Origin: Torymus aiolomorphi
Lineage: Eukaryota > Arthropoda > Insecta > Hymenoptera > Torymidae
Direction: 5' to 3'
Length of the DNA stretch: 64,000 nucleotides
Assembly (NCBI GenBank): GCA_036365515.1
Contig: CM070875.1
Coordinates: 89,604,128 to 89,668,127, forward strand
Position 1 is the first letter of the stretch. Each line of letters opens with the position of its first letter. This document shows positions 1-12,693 of this stretch, in pieces. A program made the translations under genes and the position numbers. The notes below the pieces were generated by a model. The model made no database searches, had not been told where the DNA came from, and saw only the letters and a program-made list of their open reading frames with translations.

Positions 1-1010
1 CCTTTTTTGGCTCAATGATTCTTAGTTCATAAACTTTTGTTTTTAATTTTGTAAGATGTGTCTGATCGGTTCTTAATTCAAGTGGTTTATATTGAAAACT
101 TCAACGAATCCAAGTTTTGAAAATTATTATTTTATAACTAATGATTGGCTTATGGTGAGGGGCGCCAAATGTTTCAGTGGAGCCATCTGTTCTATGAATA
201 TATGAGCAAGATATTGTTATTGAAGAACAGAAGTACTGGTTATGGAAAAAAAGTGAATTGTACAATGCTAAAGATGAATTATGGCGTATGAAATTCATTT
301 CTAATACAGTTGTCAAAGTCGAATAGAAGTCTAGATATTTTATATTAACTTTATGTCACAAGTGCACGTAGTGTATTTGGAACGGCTGATCAGAGGAACA
401 TAATATTAAATAGAATTAGAATATATGATATATGCCATTATTATAATATTTGAATAAAACATGAGAAGAATAATGATTTAAAAATGTGTTAAAAGTTTGA
501 AATCAGTCTGATCAGTTGAAAATAATCTCAAATATGAAATAAGACTGCCATATATTTTATTTTATCATGATAATTTTTTAAAAGATTTGAAACAGATGAT
601 TGAAAATAATAAAGATAAATACAATAAGATTGCTCGTCAAAGTGAAATAGAAGTTTAAATATTTTTTAAAATACATATTCCGAACAACATTTTTATTGAT
701 ATTTTTATGTTTATGGGTTATTTTCATGAATTTGTCAAAATTAAATCGAACAAGTATGCTACATTAGAAAGTTTTATTAAATATAATTATAATTAACTAC
801 GAAATTCATAACTTATAGGCAAGTGTACATTATCATTCATTGCAAATTCTTTAATTTATTAATCATATAACTTTACAATTAATAGTATTGTTAATTAATC
901 ATCATACCTAAGAAAATACACGTTTGATTATATTATTTCAAAAAATTTTACAATGTAATCACTTTATCGAGCTCCTTGAAGAAACATTCAAATTTAAAAC
1001 TTTTGTGAAT
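1..1010. other. AT-rich noncoding sequence
   Basis: I see no recognisable gene, repeat family or RNA here. The only open frame (101-316, minus) has no family features and AT-rich random composition. Confidence 0.5.
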
Positions 1011-1017
1011 AACAATA

Positions 1018-2539
1018 CTACCATTTAATAATGATATTAAAAATATCCTATAATAAACTCTCGTAACGTTATCACACTATGTAATTATTATTTTCTCTCC
1101 AAAAGTTGTGAAATCTATCTAAAAAACTTTTTACAAAATTTTAAACTAAGGCAAGTATTAGTCTCTCTCTCCCTCACCTCTCTCTCCTCTCCCTCTCTCA
1201 ACATCTGTTAAACTAAGTACCAAAAACTTTAATGAGAGCTTAAATATTTTTTAAAACAATCAACACGTTTTTTAAAAGCTAACTTTTTAAGTACGTTCTA
1301 ACAACAATTTGTCTAGTCCTTCTAATTCTTCTAGTCTCATCTATTCAATAAGCACTCTGTACAAATGGTCATAATTTTTTTCATGATTGTACAAATAAAT
1401 AATACCATTTAAAATAATGATATTAAAAATATACTATAATAAACTCTCGTAACGTTATCACACTATGTAATTATTATTTTCTCTTCAAAAATTGTGAAAT
1501 CTATCTAAAAAAGCTTTTTACAAAAGTTTAAACTAAGGCAAGTATTAGTCTCTCTCTCCCTCCCCTCTCCCTGCTTTTCTCTCTCTCCCTCCCTCTCTTT
1601 CTCCCCTGTCTCTCTCGACCTCTCTCTCTTCCCTCCCCTCTCTCTCCCTCGCGCCCATAACATCTGTCAAACTGAGTAACAAAAACTTTAATGAGAGCTT
1701 AAATATTTTGTTAAAACAATGAACACGTTTTTTAAAAGCTATTTTTTTAAGTACGTTTTAATAACAATTTGTCTAGTCCTTTTAATTCTTCTAGTCTCAT
1801 CTATTCAATAAGCACTCTCTACAAATGGTAATAATTTTTTCATGACTGTACAAATAATCTTAATAACTGAAAACTTTCTTTTCGAAAAAATTAATTACAA
1901 AAAAAAACAAGAAGAAAAATGAAAAGTTCATGCAAAACTTATATGCTAACAAAACTAAATTATTTTTACTATTTCTCTAAACCACTGTTAAGTTGCTTTG
2001 TAAAAAAATCCCCACCCCCTATCTCTCTCGTCTATTTTTACTTAACAACTATGTATAATAACTCCATGAAAAATGTTGAATATTTTTTTAAAACAGCCCT
2101 CAAGACATTCTGTACAAGAATAATACAATAACAAACTTTATTTTGAAATATCTACGGAATCTTCGAAAAATGTTTTCTTTAAAAAGAAAGCATTAATATT
2201 TTTCCTCGAAAGTATTTAATTTATAAATTTCTTTAAATTAAAGTAGAAATAACTTTAATGAGAGCTTAAATATTTTTTTAAAACAATCAACACGTTTTTT
2301 AAAATCTAATTTCTTAAGTACGTTTTAACAATACAATTTTTCTAGTCCTTTTAATTCTTCTAATCTAATCTATTCAATAAGCTCTCTATACAAATGATAA
2401 TAATTTTTTTCATGACTACAAATAATAATTTTTGTTAGTATAAAACTTTCTACGAAAGTATAAAATAAGGCAAGTATAAACATTTTTCGTTTATAATCTA
2501 CTCTCCTCCCACTCTTCGCCCGCCCTCTCTCGCCCTTTA

Positions 2540-2603
<64 letters not shown>

Positions 2604-2830
2604 CTCTCTCTCAATATCCGTCAAACTCTGTATCAAAAACTTTAATGAGAGCTTAAATATTTTTTTAATACAATTAACACGTTTAAAAAAAATTCTTTTT
2701 AAGTACGTTTTAACAACACAATTTTTGTCTAGTCTTTTTATTTCTTCCAATCTCATCTATTCAATAAGCACTCTCTGCAAATGATAATAATTTTTTTCAT
2801 GACTGTACAAATAATAATATTGTTAATATA
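1018..2830. repeat. Degenerate tandem repeat with embedded CT tracts (about four units)
   Basis: The same sequence order recurs about four times, with spacings of roughly 460, 570 and 390 bp. It runs from a block ending TATTCAATAAGC (near 1345, 1805, 2370 and 2760), through GGCAAGTAT, a pyrimidine tract, AACTTTAATGAGAGC and AAGTACGTTTTAACAA. The CT tract expands differently in each unit (1160-1200, 1540-1660, 2537-2620). Short frames here are microsatellite artefacts. Confidence 0.75.
2537..2620. repeat. (CT)n microsatellite
   Basis: A nearly pure CT dinucleotide run lies inside the last tandem unit. It creates a false ER-repeat peptide on the minus strand. Confidence 0.95.
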
Positions 2831-2984
2831 AAACTTTCTACGAAAGTATAAAATAGGCAAGTATAGACGTTTTTTCTGTATAATATCTATTAAATAATAA
2901 TATTTATGATTTTGTAAAAGAAATCAAAAAAATACCAGTGAAAAAGTCTTTTACTTCTTTGAGTCATTGTATAATGAACAAATT

Positions 2985-3730
2985 ATATGTAAGTAAGTAC
3001 ATTCAAATTGTTCACTGCAAATCAGACAAATGAAAGTTGTGAAATCAATTATCGATAGTCAAGTAATGCAAACCACTCTCGGAAACTACTGTATGACTGT
3101 TCTCAGAAATGTATTAAAATTTGTTAATCTTTCTGTACAAATTAAACACAAGAAAGTACTGAAATCAATTTATTGTAGTCAAGTACCCATAAGTTAACTT
3201 GACTGACATAATACAACTTTTCGTACCTACTCATCAAACATATTCAGCCAGCGAGCATAAATTACTACTTAACGCCCAAGGGGCGTAATAGCTCATATAT
3301 ACAGCTCTTACAAAACTTTATAGAACCTACGCACTTTACGTCCATGTGGGAAAAATTATTTGAATTGTATAATATTATATATAAGTACATTCAAATTATT
3401 CATTGTAAATCAAACAAACGAAAGTTGTGAAATCAATTACCGATAGTCAAGTAATGCAAACAACTCTGCGAAACAATTGTATAACTGTTCTCAGAAATGT
3501 ATTCAAATTTGTTCATTCTTCTATACAAATTAAACACAAGGAAGTTCTGGGATCAGTTTATTGTAGTCAAGTACCCATAGGTTAACTTGACTGACATAAT
3601 ACAACTTTTAGTACCTACTCATCAAACATATTCAGCCAGCGAGGATAAAGTACTACTTAACGCTTAACAGGCGCAATAGCTCACATACTCCTACAAAACT
3701 TTATAGAACCTACGCACTTTACGCCCATAT
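2985..3730. repeat. Tandem duplication, about 385-bp unit
   Basis: Two successive copies (about 2985-3345 and 3374-3730) share GAAAGTTGTGAAATCAATT, AGTCAAGTA, TTCTCAGAAATGTATT and ACATATTCAGCCAGCGAG in the same order. The GAAAGTT...AGTCAAGTA motif also recurs in the foldback element near 46-49 kb. Confidence 0.75.
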
Positions 3731-5291
3731 GGGCGAAAATTATTTTAATCATATAAATACTATGCCTTCTTTTTATTTCTAAAATTCATAAGAATTCAGA
3801 TATTTACGAAAAGTCAAAGCCTATATAAAAAAATTACATAGTTACCACCATATCACCATTTTTCATTATTCTTTCTCAATTTTGAAATTTCTATAATATT
3901 ACGCATCTTGGGAGGGCAATAGAAGTCTATAGAGCTGCTCTAGCAGGGGTGGTCTTCCAATCTCCCATACATACTTGGCGGGCCCGACGGTTTGCAGTTT
4001 ACCGGTGGGCTTTGTAAATGTAGAATACTATATTATTGCATAAATTCATTAACAATGTTTATACTTATAAGTCCACTATAAATAATTACATTGGCTCTAA
4101 TTTTGTATTGATACCGTTTAAATATAATATCCCTACATGTGCAAAATCTCATGATGTACTTCCATTACCCAAAATATTTTTCCTTGTGTCCGTTTTTTTA
4201 AGCGGGAATCTGATATAAAAAATACATCAAATTTATAGTCTACTCAAAAGTGCTTTAGATTTTACTAACCATTGTATAAGCCACTAATTTTTTATCCTTT
4301 TCCAACGTGTAAATATCATGTGAGATTTTATATGAGTATTTCAGTCATCAGATCTCATATGAGGTATGATATATGTGATGTCATCTGCAATTTTACATAT
4401 TATGGGATCTCATGAGATCTTATATGAGATCTCATATGATATTTTCATGCGGGTTTGCACTTTCTATTTAAAAACAGAGTAATACATTTAATACGTATTA
4501 GTATTTAATATGTAAACACATGAATATTTATATGAAAATGATCATGTCTACACCTTAAAAAAACGGACACAAGGACAAATATTTTGGGTAATGGAAGTAC
4601 ATCATGAGATTTTGCACATGTAGGGATATTATATTTAAACGGTATCAATTCAAAATTAGAGCCAATGTAATTATTTATAGTGGACTTATAAGTATAAACA
4701 TTGTTAATGAATTTATGCAATAATATAGTATTCTACATTTACAAAGCCCACCGGTAAACTGCAAACCGTCGGGCCCGCCAAGTATGTATGGGAGATTGGA
4801 AGACCACCCCTGCTAGAGCAGCTCTATAGACTTCTATTGCCCTCCCAAGATGCGTAATATTATAGAAATTTCAAAATTGAGAAAGAATAATGAAAAATGG
4901 TGATATGGTGGTAACTATGTAATTTTTTTATATAGGCTTTGACTTTTCGTAAATATCTGAATTCTTATGAATTTTAGAAATAAAAAGAAGGCATAGTAGT
5001 TATATGATTAAAATAATTTTCGCCCATATGGGCGTAAAGTGCGTAGGTTCTATAAAGTTTTGTAGGAGTATGTGAGCTATTGCGCCTGTTAAGCGTTAAG
5101 TAGTACTTTATCCTCGCTGGCTGAATATGTTTGATGAGTAGGTACTAAAAGTTGTATTATGTCAGTCAAGTTAACCTATGGGTACTTGACTACAATAAAC
5201 TGATTCCAGAACTTCCTTGTGTTTAATTTGTATAGAAGAATGAAAAAATTTGAATACATTTCTGAGAACAGTTATACAATTGTTTCGCAGA
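3465..5291. mobile_element. Foldback element with 738-bp arms
   Basis: Positions 3465-4202 and 4554-5291 are near-identical inverted copies around a 351-bp spacer. Both arms carry the same 60-residue open frame on opposite strands, the motif ACTTGGCGGGCCCGACGG and a TTTAACGGT-type block, so the frame is not evidence of a gene. The spacer is itself rich in short palindromes (repeats of ATGAGATCTCATAT). The left arm overlaps the second unit of the preceding tandem duplication. I found no convincing target duplication. It could be an insertion or a local inverted duplication. Confidence 0.8.
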
Positions 5292-5397
5292 TTATATGAG
5301 ACAACTAAATTGTCAGATGGGTGATTTTAAAGAAATATTAATAAAAAAATTAGAATACTTTATCATAAGAATGATTAATTTTCCAAATGTCGAAATA

Positions 5398-5592
5398 GTA
5401 CATTTCGATACGAGTGCATCAGGTGATTATTTAGCTCAAATAACGCGTTTTTCGCACGAGCGAAGCGAGTGAGAAAAGTCACATGAGCTACAAGTCTTAT
5501 TACGCAGTAGTTTCGAACCGTATTTTATACCACGAGAGCCGAATAATTATATTAAAGTTATGATTTTGAGTCTACAGTGGTATAAAATGTTT
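5398..5592 (-). repeat. 200-bp double-hairpin MITE, copy 1
   Basis: This is an inverted copy of the repeat found at 42636, 54645, 55700 and 58255. It has a TTTATACCAC / GTGGTATAAA inverted pair and a second hairpin built on AGCTCATGTGAC with a CTTCGCTCG loop region. It is the only copy left of the large element. Confidence 0.75.
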
Positions 5593-5599
5593 AAAGCTT

Positions 5600-7900
5600 A
5601 GTATATAAAAATTAAAAAAAAAATTGGCAAGAAGACCATAATATTCTCATTAAATTATTTTAATATTATATATGATATCAATATTTCCAATACCATTTCC
5701 ACCTAACGATTAAACTGTATAGAAAATGTAGTGATAAAGGGAAGCCATAACGTCGACTAATGATCTAAAAATCTTATGAGAATACATGTTTTACATTTTT
5801 CGGAATAGTTATAAGTCTGTAAGTTTATGCAATTTGTTTTTAATTTTTATAGACGCGAATTTTTCTAATATTTCTTTTCGAAAATAATTCCTGTCGTGTT
5901 CTGAATAGCTCCCGTTTCTAATTGACAGTATCAGATTTGGAAAATTTTTAAACATTATATTTAAGATATTCTTTGAAGGAAATGGTCATATTATATTTAA
6001 TAAAATACCTATATAACATTTCACCATTCTGATAAAATACCTCCCCTATGAATAAATGATGCTGCAGCAATCGCAAAGTAATGGATCAGGCATAAAAAAA
6101 CTAGTATTGATTTTAAAAATTTAAAAACACAAAAATCGACCCTGCGTTACGAAAAAGATTGTTTATTCTACTTAAATTCATGGAATGTTCATTAATATGT
6201 TCTGCTCTCAGTTAATACGTGTTTGCATAGGTATTTGTTATATATTACACGTTGTTTCAGTTATTCAATTTTATTAATTATTTTAAACAATACAGATAAT
6301 ATGCAAACGCGATATTATTCGACGGAAACCAAGCGGGAAGGTGGCAGATATCTTCCATCAGGATAGGATAGGAAACACAGGAGCATTAGGTTAAGGAAGG
6401 AAGGGTAATAAATATTTACAAATATTACAAACATGTACTAAAAATTAAAATCTTTTATCTTTAATCTGATTGTTTAATTTAAATGAACTACAAAAACGTA
6501 TACAAATAGTGACCGCGCAAAATCGTGAACTACAATTTACAACAAAAGATAAAACAAAATTATGAACTACAGTATTGTCTTCATGCATGTTACTACATTA
6601 ATCGTTATTAATTTGAAGTTTAAATATATAGTCGTAAATTATACTAGTAAGTCAACTACTTTCAAATTATCCGAACAAAGTATTATAATCTAAATTATTT
6701 ATGAAACGTAAAATATGGCTTATAATGAGTGAAAAACGATAATGATACGTATGATGATAGCGCCCACACCCCACGAACTACAGTATTTTTTGCAGGGTGA
6801 CTTCACCAATATCCGAACAGACATCAGTTAAGGAACATTTTCTTTAAATATATGAAAATATCAATCTTTCTATGTATTGTTTATCTAATATGACGATAAT
6901 TTTCGAATCTTTTAAAATTTTGATTCCATTTTACATAAAGATACTTCATAAAAGAAATTGTTAAGAATAAAATCATAAAAAATCGCCGCTATTGAGTGTT
7001 TATTCACTGGCGAAGTATTCATTCACTGGCGAAACGTATTTAGATACTAAGATCGCGTGTTCATTTACTGATTTTTAGGAGATATTTACAGATTTCTTAT
7101 AAACAAAATTGCTACTTTTATTCTTTATCTAAAATATTGTCACTGACGTAAAGTTTGAAGTTTTTAAAATACTAATTAAAAAAGATTTTTGCTTTTAATC
7201 AATTTTTAATTCTCTTAACTAAATAACAAAAATAGAAATTTCCTTATTCGTTCATTCACTGGTGAAGTCACGCTATAAACGTCTCCTTGGAATTTAATAC
7301 AATAAACTCTGGCTCAATAAATAAATAAATAAATAAAATATAAAACATAAATATTGAAAGAAAATTCTAAATACATAAAAAGTGACAATATATTTTTGAT
7401 AATTCTACTTAAATAATTTTACGGAATAAATATTGTAATTATGAAGTGGAAATTACAATTATCGAATTGGCAATTAAAATTTTTATACTATTAAATATAG
7501 TCATATCAAATACACAAACTTTTCTTATATGGAGATCTAGGATTTATAAATAATTGATGATGCAGGAATGAAAGAAGTGGAAAATTTCTATGAAGCAAAA
7601 TGAAATTGAAAGTTAATAACTAGTATTTTACTTTAATTGAAAATAATCATAAAAATTATAATTAGAAATCATGCTTTGCATTAATAAATAGTCAATAAAC
7701 ATCACCTTTTATGGTATCACATAAATTAATGTTCTGTAACAAAATATACATATATTTATTTCTTAGCAACAGACAACACAATAAGCGTAACATCTTGCTG
7801 AAATTTGATCATGAAACAAAGATTTATATTTCCTTTTTGTAAAAAAAAATAGTGTGTTTTGCTTTATCGGCAAGTAATAAAAATATTATTTTAATTTAGC
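5600..7900. other. AT-rich intergenic DNA with a short (AATA)n run
   Basis: No gene or RNA is recognised. A simple (AAAT)n tract lies at 7312-7340 following CTCTGGCTC. A similar ending is seen on the LINE at 39.2 kb, so this may mark an old LINE 3' end. Confidence 0.4.
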
Positions 7901-7909
7901 AAGTTCTTT

Positions 7910-10900
7910 TTATTCATGACTCAATTTCTGCAATTTAGCATTAGGTTTGTTACTAGCAAAATGTCTTTTCCTTGAAATTTTAGCGTCCCGCAAATCATGA
8001 TTGATCCATTTTACTTTATTAAAAATATGAACTCTAACGAAAAACGCTATTGCTGCCTCACGATGCGATTTACAAGGTTCGTCAGTAATCCAAAACTCTG
8101 CATGATATTCGAGAACTTTAGATGTGATTTTATCAATTAAAACTTTACTAATTTCTACGTTATAACTTACTTCAGAAAATAATGCATCAAAAGTTTCAAT
8201 AGCTGTTATAATGATTCCGTAAAAATCGTCAGAAGGAACACAAAGATTTCCAAGTTCATTATTTACATTAAATACTTTATACGCTTTAAAAAAAAATTAA
8301 TAGATCATCATTAGTTTGAATATTACAGTTAACTCTAGTGAAAGAAGCTTTACAGTCAGAACAATTAAATTTTGTGATACATTTCATCGCTACGTATCCA
8401 GCAACATACTTCATTGCTCCCCGTAAAGGAGTAGACGAATCTTGTAGATTATGTGAATTTGACAATACACTATCCATTTTATCATAACTTTCTGCTAAAA
8501 AGCTCCTAGTTGTATTACTCAAATTCTCACTCCTTTCATTTAATGAATCAGATACTTCTTGAAATTCATCATCATCATCACCTACAACTGTGTCTGAATC
8601 AGACATATTTTCCACATAAGTATCTTCATTTTCATCGAAATGAAGAGATTCATTTACTCCATCGAACGAAATTTCACTGCAAGCGTCTTCAATATCATCG
8701 TTAGCTAATTCATTATTTTGACTACTTGCATTTACTTCGATGATACTGTTGTCTTTTGCAAGGAAATTACTATTAATATAATCCGCATTAATATTTTCAT
8801 CAAACGCGTGCACAGAATTGATTCCGTTTTCTAACGATTCTTGTAATTCAACATTTTTACTTTTCATACAAATTGCTAGTAACGCTACTGTTCCATCAGG
8901 TTCGCAATTTGTTAATTTGGATGAAGACGTTAAATTTGCAGTAATGCTATACTGCAAATTATGCCTTACTTGCATTGCGGTTGGATTTTGATTGTGACCA
9001 GAACGACTTCTTAAAACAGAGAATAAATTTTCTAATGGATCTTGATTTAAACGCGTCGTTAACAAATACACTCCATCATTTGCTGCCATATCTTCCCATT
9101 GTAAAAGTATACTATTAACCGTCAAATAAAAACCGTCAAAGCATGGGGGATTACCGTTTTTATCAACGCATTTCCACTTTTCGATCCAAATCAAGGACTC
9201 TTTCAAATACTGTACTACTTGAGGATTTAATTTTGATAAAGGACGACGCAAAGGATTACCATCTCGAGAACTTCTACTATTTAAACAATCAAAAAGGTCG
9301 TTTACTTTTTTAATAAAATTTGCTGTTTCTATACAATCTGGATGAGTCAAAGGTTGCTCTGGTGCGACCGCACCTGCTAGTAACGCTGAGGAAACACTTT
9401 TACTAAAAATTTGAGCTGCAAGACTAATGTTCATTAGTTGAAAAGAATTTGGATCTAGATGTCTGTCTGTTAGTTTAGGGGCAGATTTAGTTGGTAGATC
9501 TTTTTCACGATTTCTTAATTCCCGAATCGCGTCCCATGAAACAGATTTCTCATTTATTGCAAATTGACGTTTACGAAAAGTGTTACGCAGGCATTTAAGT
9601 AAATGGGGAGCATCGAAGTTAAAGAAAATTTTACGATTATGTCGTTCAATAAATGGCTCGTTTTTTGTTATACCCAATTTTTTTCTGGCCGATTGATTTG
9701 ACGATCCTTGATCGCATACCATTGATTTTAATATAAAACCGGCGTCTTCAACGTAATCTATAACATCTAAAATGATTTTATGCAATAATTTTCCATTTAC
9801 ACTGTTATGGGGAACATAATAGCAAATAGGCTGTCTCCAATCATTCTGCCTACCTCGTAACATAAAAACTAAAACATGATTACCATGATTTTTATTGCGA
9901 CCATGCTTTCCCATATCAGTGTAACCTTCAATCAAATCTTTTTTTGGGTTGTAATCTAACCACGATTTTATACTCATTTCATCCCACATTAATACACACT
10001 CGCGTTCTTTTTGAGTCATTGTACTTGATTTTATTTTCAATAATTCTAATAACTTAGTGTTATTTCCGGGACTCAAATCAAGTTCGTTAATCCATCGCCT
10101 TATTAAACTAATACAGGGCAAAGCAAACTTCTTTTGGTCACGCAAATAACAATAAGCTTTTGGAGACTTATAAAATAAATTCATAGCAAACTCTTTTTCC
10201 TCATTGGACCACTTTCTCCGTTTGTTATGATTCATTTGCATTTTAAAAACATTTAATACATTAGCATTAAGCTTTAAGTACTCATCATAAAAAGAAACTG
10301 CTTCCTTAGATCTTTCAATTTTACGCTCAAGATTCATAATTTTTTTATTTCTATTTCGAATGTTTTTAGAAAGTTGTTTATTTCTATTTTGAATGTTTTT
10401 AGCTTTTTGTTTATACGTTACATTTTTTGCATTTACTTGTTTAATCACATGTTGTGCTTTTTTACATTGCTTATCTTTTTGGTTTAACTGTCGTTGTAAA
10501 TTCTTAATTTCATCTTGCAATTTTTGAAGTGAAGTTTCATAAGTTTTAATTTTATCAACAGCATTTGTGGATTTTTCGGTAGAGTCACAATCAAAATTCA
10601 ATTGGCTTTGCATTCCTGAACAAGATGGCTCTTCTGTATCAAAGCTTTGTGGCATGTTAAAACTAGTTTCTATTAAAAAAGGAGTTTCTAAATCAATAGC
10701 TGATCTCTCTTGACATTTAATAGGAGGAAGATCAATTTCGGAGCCATCATGTTCCTCAACTTCGTCGGAATCATTCAAATCAGTAGCTGAAGCCTTTTGA
10801 ATAGGTATAGCAATATCTTTTAATCTCTTCATACCAGAACCGATTACAAAATTGTCAGCAGTAAAATGGTCACTACAAAGTCGCTTGTTTTCCATTTGGT

Positions 10901-10956
10901 TGGAATCCAAATCAATAAGTGTGTAATTGCCTGAGTGAAGAATCCAATCTAGTTGT
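7910..10956 (-). CDS. P-element/THAP9-like transposase, one frameshift, N-terminus incomplete
   Basis: Likely DNA transposase of the P superfamily. The main frame runs 10997-8286. I place the coding exon start near 10956 because a good acceptor (TTTATTTACACAG) precedes it. Residues 39-65 are the second half of a THAP domain (CSDHF, then LKDIAIP). The C-x-C half would be on an upstream exon, which I could not find. A long coiled coil follows (about 145-235). The RNase H-like core shows D339 (WDEMSIK), D429 (VCDQGSSN), D462 (FDAPHLLK) and E656 (NQDPLENLF). The frame stops at 8286 just after a T9 run. A continuation in another frame from 8284 to a stop at 7910 encodes a plausible THAP9-type tail (VPSDDF and onward, about 125 residues). 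A one-base error or mutation therefore interrupts an otherwise long protein. I saw no flanking inverted repeats or 8-bp duplication. Confidence 0.85.
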
Positions 10957-10997
10957 CTGTGTAAATAAAATATATAATTGATAGAACGAAAGTGCAA

Positions 10998-11195
10998 ATC
11001 ATAGTCATAACTTTAAGAAAATTTTGAATATTATAGTTGGGAAGCAGAGCGTCCAAGTCGGACGGCAGTTTCGAGTCTGCGCAGTAGAGACTGTTGCGGA
11101 TTGGGCGCTCGCGCTGCGCGCCGTAGCGCGCGCGTTCAAATGATGGGTGAATTTAAGCTAGAGTCGCGTGTTACGTAGACGTGTAATACAAGGCA
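10998..11195. other. GC-rich segment upstream of the P-like transposase
   Basis: This stretch is much richer in CpG than its surroundings and has a short palindrome around 11105-11135 (GCGCTCGCGCTGCGCGC). It may be the promoter or remains of the first exon of the minus-strand transposase. I looked for the missing THAP C-x-C half in all minus frames and did not find it. Confidence 0.35.
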
Positions 11196-12150
11196 AAACA
11201 AATATTTAAATAATTCTTAACACCAAGTAGGCGGGGGATGCGAGTTCCACGCGTATACTGGTATAAGGCAGACGTGTATACATGGCAAAATAATTATGTA
11301 AATAATTCTTAACTCCAAGTAGGCGGGGGATGCGAGTTCCACGCGTATACGTGAGAGCGTAAGACGTGCATACAAGGTAAAATACTTATGTAAATAATTC
11401 TTAACCCCAAGTAATCGGGAGATGCGAGTTCCACGCGTATACGGGAGCGCGTTAGACGTCCATGCAAGGCAAAATAATTATGTAAATAACTCTTAACCCC
11501 AAGTAGGCGGGGGATGCGAGTTCCACGCGTATACGGGAGCGCGTCAGACGTGCATACAAGGCAAAATAATTATGTAAATAATTCTTAACCCCAAGTAGGC
11601 GGGGGATGCGAGTTCCACACGTATACTGGTATAAGGCAGACGTGTATTATACATGGCAAAAGAATTATTTAAATAATTCTTAACCCGAATTAGGGGGGGG
11701 GGGGGGGTGCGAGTTCCACATGTATACGGGAGCGCGACAGCATACAAGGCAAAATAATTATGTAAATAATTCTTAACCCCAAGTAGGCGGAAGGTGCAAG
11801 TTCCACGCGAATATGGGAGCATCCCCCACCTACTAGGGGTTGAGGATTATTTAAATAATTATTTTGCCTTGTATGCACGTCTGACGCGCTCCCGTATACG
11901 TGGAACTCACATTCCCTGTCTACTTGAGGTTAAGAATTATTTACATAATTATTTTGCCATGTATACACTACTGCCTTATTCCAGTATACGCGAGGAACTC
12001 GTATCCCCCGCCTACTTGGGGTTAAGAGTTATTTACATAAGTATTTTGTCTTGTATGCACGTCTTACGCTCTCACGTATACGCGTGGAACTCGCATCCCC
12101 CGCCTACTTGGGGTTAAGAATTATTTACATAATTATTTTTCCATGTATAC
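11195..12150. repeat. 92-bp satellite array with an internal orientation switch
   Basis: Tandem units contain CCCCAAGTAGGCGGGGGATG, GAGTTCCACGCGTATAC and AAGGCAAAATAATTATGTAA. Unit spacing is 92 bp (CCCC at 11405, 11497 and 11589). Units read one way to about 11820, then the opposite way to 12150. The open frames on both strands here are satellite artefacts. The array is interrupted at 12150/12151 by the large element. Confidence 0.9.
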
Positions 12151-12693
12151 CCCTGCAAAAACGTGACGTTATAATAACGTTATAATAACGTTTCAAAAAA
12201 CACCAAATAACGTCATTTGTATAATATGTAAAATAACGTTTTAAAAACGTCTTTTTAACGTGTATTTTGGCCACAAAATTTCAACCAAAAACCGTTTGAA
12301 TACCTATAATAACGTTTTGATAACGTTTCTTAAACGTCTTTAAAACGTTTGCAGGACGTTTTAAAGACGTAATAAAGACGTTTTAAAAACGTTTTCGTAC
12401 TTAATAACAAACGTGTTATAAACGTTAGATAAACGTTTTTTATTAGTGTCGTATTTACAAAAGCTTTCCGAAGCAAAAAGCAAAAGACGTTATTATAACG
12501 TCATTTACACGTTCAGTCAACGTCAAATATACGTTTTGATAACGTTTTAGTAACGTTTAAAAGACGTTTATATAACGTTTGGAAACATATAAAAACAATT
12601 ATTAATCATTTTACTTTTATTCATGAATTGCTAACATCAATTGTAAGGTAAGTTATTTTTTTATTTAAATAAAATATTCTTTATTGACAAAAA
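12151..12693. repeat. Left terminal inverted repeat, ACGT-rich
   Basis: It matches 62137-62679 in inverse orientation along its whole length, with few differences. About 28 ACGT tetramers, mostly as AACGTT or AACGTC, fall between 12161 and 12585, far above expectation in AT-rich DNA. The inner 100 bp lacks them and holds a minus-strand AATAAA at 12680-12685. Confidence 0.92.

Noticed and set aside
11544..12117. Proteins in the satellite
   Set aside because: The frames repeat with the 92-bp unit and exist on both strands.
11195..12150. CRISPR-like array
   Set aside because: The repeated unit fills the whole period with no unique spacers, and the genome is eukaryotic.
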